Notes under the pieces: model-generated
What the model was told of the DNA's origin: nothing
The model's database searches: none
The model's input: the letters and a program-made list of their open reading frames with translations, nothing else
In this document: piece by piece, positions 42,534 to 51,404 of the stretch
Layout: each line of letters starts with the position of its first letter
How positions within the stretch are numbered: the first letter of the stretch is position 1
Translations under genes and position numbers: made by a program
NCBI GenBank assembly: GCA_965229525.1
Contig: OZ245886.1
Coordinates: 1,984,001-2,048,000 of the forward strand
Reading direction: 5' to 3'
Origin: HXMU1420-13 sp965229525
Lineage (GTDB): Bacteria; Bacteroidota; Rhodothermia; Balneolales; Balneolaceae
Length of the DNA: 64,000 nt

Positions 42534-43532
42534 TTGAGTAGCGAGAAAAAAACCACCATCTACGAATTTAAAGTACCTGACGGACAGCAGGAGATGATTC
42601 GACTAGATGTGTACATCACCAGTTTTGTAGAAAACGCCACCCGGAATAAAGTACAAGAAGCAATTAAAGCCGGATATGTAACTGTAAATGGCAAAAAAGA
42701 AAAATCGAGCTATAAACTGCTGCCTGGAGATGAAATCTTCATCGAGCTACCAAAAGCTCCACCACCCGAGGCCAAGGCTGAGGAAATGGACCTAAATATC
42801 ATTTTTGAGGATGACGACCTCATCGTTGTTAATAAATCAGCTGGAATGGTGGTTCACCCCGCATTTGGAAATTGGTCTGGAACGCTGGTAAATGGTTTAA
42901 TGCATCATGTGGATGAACTGGGTGAAAGTGATGATGATCTACGCCCAGGAATTGTACATCGTTTAGACAAAGACACTTCTGGACTTTTAGTAGTAGCCAA
43001 AAATGATGAAACCCTTGCAAAGCTATCCGCAAAGTTTGCTGAAAAAGATGTGGAACGAACGTATTGGGCGATCATCTGGGGGACACCGGCTGAAGAAGGA
43101 ACTATTGAAGGGGATATTGGCCGATCCAAACACGATCGAAAACTGATGACGGTGTTACCAGAAGGAAGGGGAAAAAAAGCAGTAACGCATTATAAAGTTC
43201 TGGAGTATTTCGATTACTTAAGTTTAGTAGAAGTAAAATTAGAAACAGGTAGAACACATCAAATCCGAGTGCACTTTAATCATATTGGGCATAATATTTT
43301 TGGGGATGCAACCTATGGGGGAACATCCGTTCGATATGGTCCAAATACAGGAATGCGAAAAGTGATGTTCTACAAACTACTCACTGGTTTAGGCCGACAA
43401 GCACTTCACGCGAAGACGCTGGGATTTGAGCATCCAAGCACCGGTGAAATGGTTCGATTCGATTCAGAACTCCCTGAGGATTTCCAGCATGTTTTGAATT
43501 CACTTAGAGAACATTGTAAAGGAGCCTATTAG
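42534..43532 (+). CDS. RluD-family 23S rRNA pseudouridine synthase
   Basis: The product is 332 residues from a TTG start. An N-terminal S4 RNA-binding domain (about 20-85; 'RLDVYITSFVENATRNKVQE') precedes the synthase domain with catalytic 'GIVHRLDKDTSGLLVVAKND' and the later 'LETGRTHQIRVHFNHIGHNI'. It converts specific uridines in rRNA to pseudouridine; RluD itself acts on helix 69 of 23S rRNA. RluC-like specificity cannot be excluded by eye. Confidence 0.9.
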   Translation: MSSEKKTTIYEFKVPDGQQEMIRLDVYITSFVENATRNKVQEAIKAGYVTVNGKKEKSSYKLLPGDEIFIELPKAPPPEAKAEEMDLNIIFEDDDLIVVNKSAGMVVHPAFGNWSGTLVNGLMHHVDELGESDDDLRPGIVHRLDKDTSGLLVVAKNDETLAKLSAKFAEKDVERTYWAIIWGTPAEEGTIEGDIGRSKHDRKLMTVLPEGRGKKAVTHYKVLEYFDYLSLVEVKLETGRTHQIRVHFNHIGHNIFGDATYGGTSVRYGPNTGMRKVMFYKLLTGLGRQALHAKTLGFEHPSTGEMVRFDSELPEDFQHVLNSLREHCKGAY

Positions 43533-43536
43533 CTCG

Positions 43537-43866
43537 TTACTTAGGATCTAAGCTCATTACATAGTCATAACTTTCATTAAGGAAAGTGGCAAGAGTATCA
43601 AGATCATCCAGCAAATGATCCGGTACCAATACATATCCACGCATTACAGCATTATAGGATTTGAAAAAATCTGAATTCCATTCTTGGATATATCTCTCCT
43701 GAACTTCTTTCGAAAATCGAATTCCTAGCTCTCCGTCTTTATTGAGCATCGAAAACATATGACCATTTGCAGTAGTGCATGGTACTGATTTTCCTTTTCG
43801 CTCAAAGCGAGGACACTTTGTAATAAGTTCATCATAGATTTTAAGACGTTCATCCCAGTTCGCCAT
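43537..43866 (-). CDS. TfoX-N/MmcQ-like small protein
   Basis: The product is 109 residues with the compact alpha/beta layout of TfoX N-terminal-like proteins: 'TTANGHMFSMLNKDGELGIR' followed by 'YNAVMRGYVLVPDHLLDD' and the closing 'ESYDYVMSLDPK'. Members are often stand-alone and of unknown role. It starts a run of small minus-strand genes of possible stress or accessory function and lies 10 bases after the next gene's stop. The family assignment is moderate. Confidence 0.6.
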   Translation of the reverse strand: MANWDERLKIYDELITKCPRFERKGKSVPCTTANGHMFSMLNKDGELGIRFSKEVQERYIQEWNSDFFKSYNAVMRGYVLVPDHLLDDLDTLATFLNESYDYVMSLDPK

Positions 43867-43876
43867 TTCTTGAATT

Positions 43877-44263
43877 CTAGTTAAAGTATAATCTTATTGG
43901 CGAAAAGTAATGATCTTCCCAGCCTTGTTTGTATTGCCCACCATTAGCAGGAAGGTTTGAGTGAATTAAGGTGATTTCTGTTCCTCCGTCAACTTCAGAG
44001 AAAAGGAGATCCAAAATGGAATCCTCTTCATCATCAGAAAACTCCGAGGTTCGCCATGTCTGTTTAATTCTTTTATTGGGTTCGATTTCCAGATTTTTTC
44101 CCCAAATGTATCCATCCCAGGCTGTGAATGTGCCTCCAACTTGATCAGAGACATCAGCTTCACCACCCGTCATTTTCGAATGAACATCGCTGTTTAACCA
44201 GGCTGAAAAGACCACATGAATCGGAGCTTTAATTTGTGATTTAATTTCAAACTTCATAATCAT
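43877..44263 (-). CDS. SRPBCC/AHSA1-domain protein
   Basis: The product is 128 residues with a START-like AHSA1 fold: opening strand 'EIKSQIKAPIHVVFSAWLN', 'GGTFTAWDGYIWGKNLEI' and 'RIKQTWRTSEF' are typical. It probably binds a small hydrophobic ligand. The start overlaps the DUF4345 gene's end by 17 bases; an ATG two codons later also works. It is cotranscribed with its neighbours by position. Confidence 0.82.
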   Translation of the reverse strand: MIMKFEIKSQIKAPIHVVFSAWLNSDVHSKMTGGEADVSDQVGGTFTAWDGYIWGKNLEIEPNKRIKQTWRTSEFSDDEEDSILDLLFSEVDGGTEITLIHSNLPANGGQYKQGWEDHYFSPIRLYFN

Positions 44264-44636
44264 TCAGTTTATATCGACCCAAATTAAACAATCCCCATAT
44301 CAGTAAAATCACTTCTAGTAGTAAGCCAATTAAAAATTGAGATGAGAACCCATCAAATAGAAAGCTTAAAACCCGGCCAAATGCCAAGCCACCCATAAAC
44401 ACTACGTTAAATATTGTCGCTATTCTCCAATACTTTTTATTAACAATTCCAACTATCCAAAATCCGGCAATTGCCAAGTATAATCCCATCGTAGCCCGCA
44501 TCATATTTTTTAACTCAATTGTCTCAACTTCAAATCCAAAAAAGTAGGGGATCAATTCATTTGGTTTAAAACCATAGATAAAAGCTACACTAATGATTAT
44601 GACCGCTGATACAAATAAATGAAGATTTTTATGCAA
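44247..44636 (-). CDS. DUF4345-family membrane protein
   Basis: The product is 129 residues with four hydrophobic helices and the family pattern 'LKNMMRATMGLYLAIAGFWI' plus 'FMGGLAFGRVLSFLFDG'. The family is common in proteobacteria and Bacteroidota with no known biochemical role. It overlaps the AHSA1 gene, so the two are probably translated together. Confidence 0.8.
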   Translation of the reverse strand: MHKNLHLFVSAVIIISVAFIYGFKPNELIPYFFGFEVETIELKNMMRATMGLYLAIAGFWIVGIVNKKYWRIATIFNVVFMGGLAFGRVLSFLFDGFSSQFLIGLLLEVILLIWGLFNLGRYKLNDYEV

Positions 44637-44712
44637 TGTCTTCGTTTAGTAGGCTTAGATTCTAAGTGAGAGTTGACAGATTATCTCATTTTTTATGGCT
44701 TTTATAAAATAG

Positions 44713-45201
44713 TTATAAGTCAGAACTCTGGATAATCCCTCGTCGAATAAAGTTAGCTGTAACGGGCTCAAGGTCAAGTTCACGTGCCCAGATGGAAAAT
44801 TGACCAACATGATGGATTTCATGAATCAATACATGTCGCATCACTTCACCATATGTAAATCGTTCTAATTCTCCTAAAGGATTTGGTGCTTCAAAGACTT
44901 TTGATTCCATTTCCTGAGTCCAGGTAGAAACGAATTTTTTAACTACTGGAAGAACATCTGTCGAGAGTTTTTTGATCTTACCTAAACTCGTGAAGTCTTT
45001 ATAGGCAAATCGTTCAGCAGGTTTATTTGATAATCCACACAACCAGTAATACTCTACAACAATTATATGGAAGAGTGTCTCAGAAATGCTTTTGAGTCCA
45101 CCAACTCTGGATTTAGTAAACTCTTCATCAGAAATAGAATCCAACAACTCAAACCATTCATTGCGAACTTGCCAGTTATATTCGAAAAGGTGTTTCATCA
45201 T
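44713..45201 (-). CDS. DinB-family protein
   Basis: The product is 162 residues with a four-helix DinB/YfiT-like fold. Likely metal ligands are His in 'ETLFHIIVVEYYW' and the pair in 'HEIHHVGQFSIWA', the pattern of divalent-metal-dependent members (thiol transferases and damage-inducible proteins). The substrate is unknown. It sits 12 bases behind the cyclase gene and may share its transcript. Confidence 0.85.
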   Translation of the reverse strand: MMKHLFEYNWQVRNEWFELLDSISDEEFTKSRVGGLKSISETLFHIIVVEYYWLCGLSNKPAERFAYKDFTSLGKIKKLSTDVLPVVKKFVSTWTQEMESKVFEAPNPLGELERFTYGEVMRHVLIHEIHHVGQFSIWARELDLEPVTANFIRRGIIQSSDL

Positions 45202-45213
45202 TAATCCTGATGT

Positions 45214-46299
45214 TTAATTTACAATGGTAAACAGTTCAATTTTTTCATTTTTACCTCTCAATTCGGTGTCTCCGAGAGCTTTGAGGTCAAATTCTTTTTG
45301 TGACTTTAGGGTAGATGCAAGTTTATCCGAGATCAACAAATTGACACCAAAACCATTACACAACCCTTGTATTCGCGCGGCCGTATTTAATACATCACCT
45401 GAAAAAGTAATTTCTTTTTTTATAACGCCAATCTCACCGGTAGTAACCTGGCCTAAATGAATTCCTGCTTTAAACGCAGGGGCGACACCGAAATCCAATT
45501 CGTAGGATGTTGCTCTATCTTCTAATGATTTCTTCATCGCAAAAAAACATTGAATACACTTTAAAGCCGATGAACCATCTTTTACTTTCCACGTGATCAC
45601 CACTTCGTCGCCCGCATATTGATAGATTTCGCCGTCATAATCGATTATAGGCTGTGTGATATCGGAGTAGTACCTTTTCAGGAGGACAAAATATTTTTCG
45701 TGCCCTAATTTTTCCGCAATAGTGGTCGAGGATTTCATATCCAAAAGCATAAATATTCGGTCTTCAATTTTTGAAGAGTGATATTTCCCGACGAAGAAAT
45801 TAACCAGAACTCCTAACCCAATATTATCGCTTATTTCTGCAAATAGAATGCAAAAACCAACGGCAAGAGACACATAAAGAACCACCGTCCAAAATGCGAA
45901 CGATGAAATAAAACTTAAGGCTCTTTCGGTAACACGGTTATCAAATGGATGTGTGCCTAATTCTATCGAGTTAGTAATGCTGGTAACAAGCACTGTAAAA
46001 ACAGTAGTAAGCGCGAGATATATAAGAATCTTCGAACTTATTTTTGTAATAAATCGATGATTCTCAAACCTTTTATTGATGTAAAAAATCTCAAGTAACC
46101 CAATGGAAAACCCAAAAAACATGGACATGATCACCGAAGGAAAGAAGTTGAAATTATATGGGTTTCCTGTGGATGGGTAGGTTGGTGAATCTCCAAGAAT
46201 GCCTTTTTCAACCATAACAAACGCCATGCTGAACAACATAGATATTATCCCATATGGGATAATCTGAATGACAATCCGTTTGTTTTTAGGTGATAACAT
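45214..46299 (-). CDS. Membrane-bound class III nucleotidyl cyclase
   Basis: The product is 361 residues. Four hydrophobic helices (about 9-31, 52-73, 88-108, 130-155) are joined to a C-terminal cyclase domain (about 180-355). The two metal-binding Asp are Asp187 ('MLLDMKSST') and Asp231 ('YAGDEVVITW'). The later 'FKAGIHLGQVTTGEIG' and 'FSGDVLNTAARIQGL' carry the substrate and transition-state residues (Asn and Arg). The D in 'SGDVLNTAAR' favours adenylate over guanylate, so it probably makes cAMP. No cAMP-binding effector is in the window. Confidence 0.88.
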   Translation of the reverse strand: MLSPKNKRIVIQIIPYGIISMLFSMAFVMVEKGILGDSPTYPSTGNPYNFNFFPSVIMSMFFGFSIGLLEIFYINKRFENHRFITKISSKILIYLALTTVFTVLVTSITNSIELGTHPFDNRVTERALSFISSFAFWTVVLYVSLAVGFCILFAEISDNIGLGVLVNFFVGKYHSSKIEDRIFMLLDMKSSTTIAEKLGHEKYFVLLKRYYSDITQPIIDYDGEIYQYAGDEVVITWKVKDGSSALKCIQCFFAMKKSLEDRATSYELDFGVAPAFKAGIHLGQVTTGEIGVIKKEITFSGDVLNTAARIQGLCNGFGVNLLISDKLASTLKSQKEFDLKALGDTELRGKNEKIELFTIVN

Positions 46300-46441
46300 T
46301 CAGCGAATGTATAATTTTAAATGGAATAATTACTTACGATTTATAATCCATTCTACAATAAATTTATTCTCTTGATACTAGAAGTGTGTCCACTTCAATA
46401 TTTTTAATGCTCAATTTTTGATATATCCATCAACTTATTCA

Positions 46442-47482
46442 CTATTCGTTGGGCTTCTTCGCCACAATCACATCTCGTTTAATCGCACTATCCACGCGAT
46501 GTTCGAAAAGATCATAAGGCGAGTCAGTCATCAACTCGAATCCCTCATTTTGAAAAATCTCCCCAAATTTCTTTCGATTTATAAGATGTGAATTCCAAGC
46601 CAGCACAATCGACCCGCCTTTTTTCAAAACTTTCTTCCATTCAGGCAAACAATCTGCGACTAAGTCGGCCGGGTTTCTTGTGGGAGTATCATATACTTTG
46701 CCCCCTTTATTTCCATGTTTGATGCCATATGGCAAATCTCCAACAATCACATGAAAACGTTCTTTCTTGAAATACTTATGCGCTTCTTTTGACGCTCCAT
46801 GTACCATTCCCAGGTGTTTTTGAGCCCCTTCGTTCTTGAATTCCTCCTTAGACCGAGCGTATGCAAACTCCGTTATTTGAGCCGGTCGACCCTCTTCATT
46901 TTTGTATGCTACACGAGTTGACCTGGAATGTTTGAAGCGTTCTTGCTCCATAAATTTCTTGAAGAAAGTTTGACCTTCCTGAATGGAGTTTCTTTCAACC
47001 TCAATTCCAAATGCGTGATAACCAAAGGTGGTAGCCTCAAACAATGTTGTTCCTTTTCCAGAAACCGGATCTAAAAGTTCGAGTGCATCATCAAACTTAA
47101 AATTTGAGGAGTAAACGGCCACATTAATCATCATTCTTGTGAAGAGCTCGTTCGTCTTCCCCTTGTACTTCAAAAGTGTACTTATTTTTGGGTCAAGATA
47201 ATGTGTTACCGGCAATTCGATAGGTTGTAGGTGATCATCAACACGAGAAAAAAGGGCAAACACAAATGAAAGCCTGGATAATATCTTTAAATCGTGAAAC
47301 GATAATTGAGAATCAGTACAGAATGAGATGTATCGAACGTTGGCCAGTTTTATAACTTCAATATTTTCGAGATTGGATTCCATCGATTTCCCGGCAATCT
47401 CTAATTCTGCGACTGCAAGCTTATCCGCTGATTGATAATACACCCAATTATGGCCGGGATATTGGAGAATGAGATAATTCAT
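46442..47482 (-). CDS. TRM11/THUMP-type RNA methyltransferase-like protein
   Basis: The product is 346 residues from the ATG at 47482 (a slightly longer frame is possible). The N-terminal ~120 residues are divergent. The C-terminal Rossmann methyltransferase has motif I 'LLDPVSGKGTTLFEA', an acidic motif II ('GIEVERNS') and the catalytic 'GDLPYGIKHGNK', where DLPY replaces the D/N-P-P-Y of N-methyltransferases. TRM11-like tRNA guanine-N2 or a DNA/RNA N-methyltransferase are the main options. An insert of about 60 residues between motifs II and IV is notable. Confidence 0.7.
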   Translation of the reverse strand: MNYLILQYPGHNWVYYQSADKLAVAELEIAGKSMESNLENIEVIKLANVRYISFCTDSQLSFHDLKILSRLSFVFALFSRVDDHLQPIELPVTHYLDPKISTLLKYKGKTNELFTRMMINVAVYSSNFKFDDALELLDPVSGKGTTLFEATTFGYHAFGIEVERNSIQEGQTFFKKFMEQERFKHSRSTRVAYKNEEGRPAQITEFAYARSKEEFKNEGAQKHLGMVHGASKEAHKYFKKERFHVIVGDLPYGIKHGNKGGKVYDTPTRNPADLVADCLPEWKKVLKKGGSIVLAWNSHLINRKKFGEIFQNEGFELMTDSPYDLFEHRVDSAIKRDVIVAKKPNE

Positions 47483-47564
47483 ATGTTTTAATAACAATCT
47501 TTAGCGTTTCAGTCGCAAAGTAAAGTCAGTATCACCGTATCTTGTTCAAAATTAAAAAGACTCG

Positions 47565-47894
47565 ATGCAGAAGAAAGATATTAATATTACTGTAGAATTA
47601 GATAGCGATCATATCCCCACAAATATTCGTTGGCAGGCGGATGATATGACTCAAAAACATGTGGCTGATTGCCGGGCGATGCTGCTTTCTTTATGGGATG
47701 CCAGAAATAAAGATACTTTAAAGCTAGATCTCTGGACGAAAGACATGACCGTGGATGAGATGAAAATATTCTTTCATCAAACATTGTTGACCATGGCTGA
47801 TACGCTCGAAAACTCGATTAATGATCCTAGAATCTCGGGAGATATGCGTGATTTCTGTGAATACTTCGCTGAGAAAATGGAAATTAAAGCCTGA
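47565..47894 (+). CDS. gldC: Gliding motility protein GldC
   Basis: The product is 109 residues with the whole GldC pattern: 'ELDSDHIPTNIRWQADD', 'LDLWTKDMTVDEMKIFFHQT' and C-terminal 'MRDFCEYFAEKMEIK'. GldC is a small cytoplasmic protein needed for normal gliding in Flavobacterium but widely kept in non-gliding relatives. It is a lone copy with no other gld gene in the window. Confidence 0.93.
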   Translation: MQKKDINITVELDSDHIPTNIRWQADDMTQKHVADCRAMLLSLWDARNKDTLKLDLWTKDMTVDEMKIFFHQTLLTMADTLENSINDPRISGDMRDFCEYFAEKMEIKA

Positions 47895-47954
47895 TCAATT
47901 AAGAATTATTCAATAAAGAATGAACAATATTCTACATTTATCATTATGGCATTC

Positions 47955-49208
47955 TTATTTGAATAAAATGCTTCCATAAGAAACGGCGCTTTCACGTTCC
48001 TTTTCATCCCAAACGTCGTAATTCAATATTTTTCCTTCAATCCCCTTAAATGTGGTAAGGAAAGTGATGAGTGGTGAGAATCCACAAATTCGGTATTGGT
48101 CGTAATTCTCTTTCATCATATACAACAAATGCTTGGGATTTCCTGATGCACCTGCTTGCATGAATAAAAGGTCATTTGATTCTACATCCCCAAACATGGT
48201 ATTTGCCGGATTCTCATCCCCAAATTTCTTCCCAAAATGGGAGAGATCACCGCTAATTAGGAAAAAAGCGTTTTGGTCATCGCCATACGTTTCTTCCAAA
48301 AAAGCTGCAAAGGTTTCCATTTGCGCTTGCTTATGTGAATCATCTGCATAGAGCAGTTCATCCAAACCACCTACGAGTATTGGGATGATTTCGAATTCAT
48401 GTTTCCAGATGTGATTCAGAAAAAGAAGGTGCAATTCAATGCTATGCTCTACCCGGTGTGCGCGATCATGGAAACTTACTCCTATTTGATTCCATTTTTT
48501 TGGTGATAGCATTCTCCGAAAATTTTTATAGGTATCAATACTTCCATTAGGCAGCTGAAATGTTTTTTCAGATACGATGAAAGGATAATCATCATATAGG
48601 TTTCCATACATTCCAGAATAATGAGAAGTAGCGAGGATAAACACCTTTTTAGGAGTGAGATGTCTTATCGCCGAAAAAGCTTCTACATAACTCGATAGTC
48701 CAACCCTTGGGTCAATATGTGGGGCAAAAAGCGCTCGTGCATCAAACGGATCACTATTTTCATGTTTTGCGAAAGCAACTTTTAGATGATCGATTAGTTC
48801 ATTTGGTGAATCGGGGAATGAAATTCCGGCTGTATTCGAAATATGAAAATTTGATTGCTCGTAGTCGAGCTCCGTTTTCTCTGAAAGTTGTTTGAAGTAT
48901 GTTGAAAAGAGAATTCCATTTTCATCTAAATACCGAACATAATTCAGTAAATCGTTTTTAGAAACTTCACCGGTACTGAATTTTATTAAATCATCAATGC
49001 TTCGATTTCCATCTAACAAAGATAAAATGCTCATTGAGTCTGCCGGGAGTGTGAAATTTTTTGTGGCATAAGCCAACGAATCATAAAAAAAAAGAAATTG
49101 CTCCCCATCCTGATCTACAGGGAAATTCTGAATATCATAACGAACGGGTGGAATTGGTTCGTTGAATGAATTAAAAAGGCTCTCTTGTGTTCCACTAAAT
49201 AAAGTCAT
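47955..49208 (-). CDS. MEMO-family protein (AmmeMemoRadiSam B) with winged-helix-like N-terminus
   Basis: The product is 417 residues. The MEMO domain (about 140-415) has 'ALFAPHIDPRVGLSSYVEAF', 'ATSHYSGMYGNLYDDYPF', 'SIELHLLFLNHIWK' and 'ISGDLSHFGKKFG', with the His, Asp and Cys-site region typical of the family. The first ~125 residues are extra. Within them 'SILSLLDGNRSIDDLIKFST' and 'LLNYVRYLDENGILF' have the look of the small PqqD/RRE-like winged helix that presents substrates to radical SAM enzymes. The partners AmmeMemoRadiSam A and the radical SAM protein are not in the window. The fusion reading is tentative. Confidence 0.8.
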   Translation of the reverse strand: MTLFSGTQESLFNSFNEPIPPVRYDIQNFPVDQDGEQFLFFYDSLAYATKNFTLPADSMSILSLLDGNRSIDDLIKFSTGEVSKNDLLNYVRYLDENGILFSTYFKQLSEKTELDYEQSNFHISNTAGISFPDSPNELIDHLKVAFAKHENSDPFDARALFAPHIDPRVGLSSYVEAFSAIRHLTPKKVFILATSHYSGMYGNLYDDYPFIVSEKTFQLPNGSIDTYKNFRRMLSPKKWNQIGVSFHDRAHRVEHSIELHLLFLNHIWKHEFEIIPILVGGLDELLYADDSHKQAQMETFAAFLEETYGDDQNAFFLISGDLSHFGKKFGDENPANTMFGDVESNDLLFMQAGASGNPKHLLYMMKENYDQYRICGFSPLITFLTTFKGIEGKILNYDVWDEKERESAVSYGSILFK

Positions 49209-49280
49209 TGCACGTGTTATTACCAGACATTCGATTCTGTGTTATCGAAGAAATAAAAATATCACAAATTTTGAGGAATC

Positions 49281-49964
49281 TTAGGATTGGACTTCTCTCA
49301 TTTTTTTGCACTCACATTTCTTCCCATAATTCACACAAAGCGGATGATCTGGTGCTTTAGAAATACGCGCTTTGCACGCATTTCGACCATGATGAATTAA
49401 TAAATGCGATAGGTCTGTCCAGTTTTCTTTCGGAAACAAGGCCATTAAATCGCGTTCGATTTTGTCGGTGTTGTTTTTCTCGCGAGTGAAACCGAATCGA
49501 TTTGAAATCCGTTTTACGTGTGTATCGACTACTACTCCTTCATTAATCCCAAAAGCATTTCCGAGTACAACATTAGCCGTTTTTCGGGCTGCTCCACGCA
49601 GAGTTAAAAGCTCTGGCATGGTTTGTGGAACTTCACCGCCAAATTCTGCAACCAATCGTTTTGAAGTTTCTTTGAGCGATTTTGCTTTATTTTTGTAAAA
49701 CCCCGTAGTGCGAACCAATTCTTCTAATTCTTCGAGCGGTGCTTCAGCCATAAGTTCAGGTTTCGGATACGTTTCAAAAAGGGCAGGAGTCACCATATTT
49801 ACACGCACATCAGTACATTGTGCGGAGAGAATCGTGGCTATCAATAATTCAAAAGCATTTTTATGATTTAATTCGCAATGAGGATTTGGATAATGTTGAT
49901 ATAGCTCTCTTAAGATCTCCTGTGCACGTTCCTTTTGCTGCTTTGTTTTTCGTGGCAATTTCAT
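49281..49964 (-). CDS. nth: Endonuclease III (DNA glycosylase/AP lyase)
   Basis: This 227-residue base-excision-repair enzyme removes oxidised pyrimidines. The HhH segment 'LLTLRGAARKTANVVLGNAF' keeps the catalytic Lys, and 'VVDTHVKRISNRFG' keeps the catalytic Asp. The C-terminal four cysteines differ in spacing from the usual C-x6-C-x2-C-x5-C: here C-x12-C-x6-C-x1-C ('CKARISKAPDHPLC', then 'VNYGKKCEC'). The 4Fe-4S cluster may therefore be bound differently or lost. It lies 11 bases behind the FKBP gene. Confidence 0.93.
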   Translation of the reverse strand: MKLPRKTKQQKERAQEILRELYQHYPNPHCELNHKNAFELLIATILSAQCTDVRVNMVTPALFETYPKPELMAEAPLEELEELVRTTGFYKNKAKSLKETSKRLVAEFGGEVPQTMPELLTLRGAARKTANVVLGNAFGINEGVVVDTHVKRISNRFGFTREKNNTDKIERDLMALFPKENWTDLSHLLIHHGRNACKARISKAPDHPLCVNYGKKCECKKMREVQS

Positions 49965-49975
49965 TGCAATGGAAT

Positions 49976-50464
49976 TTAATCAACCAGTACTACTTCGATA
50001 TCAAATTCGATATTGGTATTTGGATCGATTCCAGCTCCTGAGTTTCCAGTTTCTCCATATCCATACACCGATGGTATATATATTGTAATATCAGCTCCTT
50101 GTCGATACTCTGGTAATGCAATTTTCCAACCTTCAACCAGGAAGCTTAAATTAAAGCTTTGAACTCTCTGGTCACCATCATCGAATACTCTTTGCGACGA
50201 AGTAATGCGACCTTCATATTTAGCAAAAACTACATCACAAATATCGATACTTGCTCCATCCCCTTCATCTCTTACAACAATTCGGAGTCCAGAAGGGTGT
50301 TCTTCTGCCTGAATTCCATTGGCCTGGAGATAAAAATCTATGGCTGCAATATCTGCTGCAAGTTGAGTTTGGTCGACATCTAAATTTGCTCGTTCGTCGC
50401 AGCCTTTATCTTTACAAGCAGTTAGTGACGTTAATAGAAGTAGAACGAATAGTATTTTTTTCAT
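49976..50464 (-). CDS. FKBP-type peptidyl-prolyl isomerase, lipoprotein
   Basis: The product is 162 residues with lipobox 'LTAC'. The FKBP domain spans about 60-162 with 'GLRIVVRDEGDGASIDICDV', 'VVFAKYEGRI', 'LVEGWKIALPEYRQGADITI' and 'IPSVYGYG'. It should assist folding of periplasmic or outer-membrane proteins. Two Cys in the mature N-terminal part ('KDKGCDER') are unusual. It is followed closely by nth on the same strand. Confidence 0.88.
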   Translation of the reverse strand: MKKILFVLLLLTSLTACKDKGCDERANLDVDQTQLAADIAAIDFYLQANGIQAEEHPSGLRIVVRDEGDGASIDICDVVFAKYEGRITSSQRVFDDGDQRVQSFNLSFLVEGWKIALPEYRQGADITIYIPSVYGYGETGNSGAGIDPNTNIEFDIEVVLVD

Positions 50465-50470
50465 GAATCA

Positions 50471-50510
50471 ATTTTAAAAAAAGGAAAGCCCTGCAGATTT
50501 TGCAAGGCTT
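50471..50510 (-). terminator. Intrinsic terminator after the MORN lipoprotein gene
   Basis: The stem AAGCCTTGCA / TGCAGGGCTT on the minus strand (50486-50510, one mismatch, five-base loop) is followed on that strand by a T-rich stretch from 50485 down to 50471. It separates the MORN gene from the FKBP gene. Confidence 0.7.
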
Positions 50511-50538
50511 GGGAATTCTTTAGTAAGATAGCGAACCA

Positions 50539-51261
50539 TCAACTATTGTTAAAGTCGATTACGTACTGTCCGGGTTCAGTTATTATTATCTGAACGCGGT
50601 TATCGATTTCAGAAGTGTTCATGAGATTTGGAATCTTATAATTCACAAAGAGCTCAAGAGGAAAAGACGCATTCTCGATTGTATATTCTAATGTTGAGTT
50701 GGTACCAGGTTGATTTGGCATTACACCTGATGAGTGGCTGATGTTCAATTGTGAGATTACGTTTTGTACATTTTCCCCATTTCGGCGGAAACGTAGAAAA
50801 ATTTTACCCGTGTACTCACTTCCCTGGCGACGAATGGATGTGGAAACCACTCCTCGTTCAGAAATTACTCGAAAAGAACGATCATCGTCTGCAAGAACTT
50901 GCAGTTCACCTTCGTACCAAAAGCCTCTCATTGTTTTTGGAATACCATCTTCAACAAAATCTAGCTGACCGAAAGAATATTGTGTTCCTTTTCTCCAGTT
51001 TCCAGAATACACACGATTTTCATGCCAGGTGTAGGTACCTTCACCATCTGGATATCCTGCAATGAAATCACCTTCATACGTATGCAATCCAGAAGCAATG
51101 CCCTCACCATGAGCAAAACCATTTTTACAGAACCCTTCATAGTTTTCTGCAATAGAGGCCAGCATTACTTTACATTCTTTGCTCGAATCCGACGAATGAT
51201 ATACAGATTTACATGAAATAAATAGAAAACCAAGTACCAACAAAACAGTAGCTATTCGCAT
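50539..51261 (-). CDS. MORN-repeat lipoprotein
   Basis: The product is 240 residues from the ATG at 51261 (three extra codons possible). The lipobox is 'LFISC'. Residues about 45-110 are MORN-type repeats ('GFCKNGFAHGEGIAS', 'YEGDFIAGYPDGEGTYTW', 'YSGNWRKGTQYSFG'). The rest is strand-rich with no known motif. MORN repeats form extended sheets that bind lipids or partner proteins. It is a single gene ended by its own terminator. Confidence 0.85.
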   Translation of the reverse strand: MRIATVLLVLGFLFISCKSVYHSSDSSKECKVMLASIAENYEGFCKNGFAHGEGIASGLHTYEGDFIAGYPDGEGTYTWHENRVYSGNWRKGTQYSFGQLDFVEDGIPKTMRGFWYEGELQVLADDDRSFRVISERGVVSTSIRRQGSEYTGKIFLRFRRNGENVQNVISQLNISHSSGVMPNQPGTNSTLEYTIENASFPLELFVNYKIPNLMNTSEIDNRVQIIITEPGQYVIDFNNS

Positions 51262-51404
51262 ACTTAACACCTAAAAAAGACTTTAAATTAATTGATCAAT
51301 AAGTTCGCAACGAACCTGATGATTATTTTAGTATTCTAAAAAAAACATCAGATTTAGCTACGAAAGATTCGAAATTATGTTTAATAAGTATCCAGAAATT
51401 CTAT

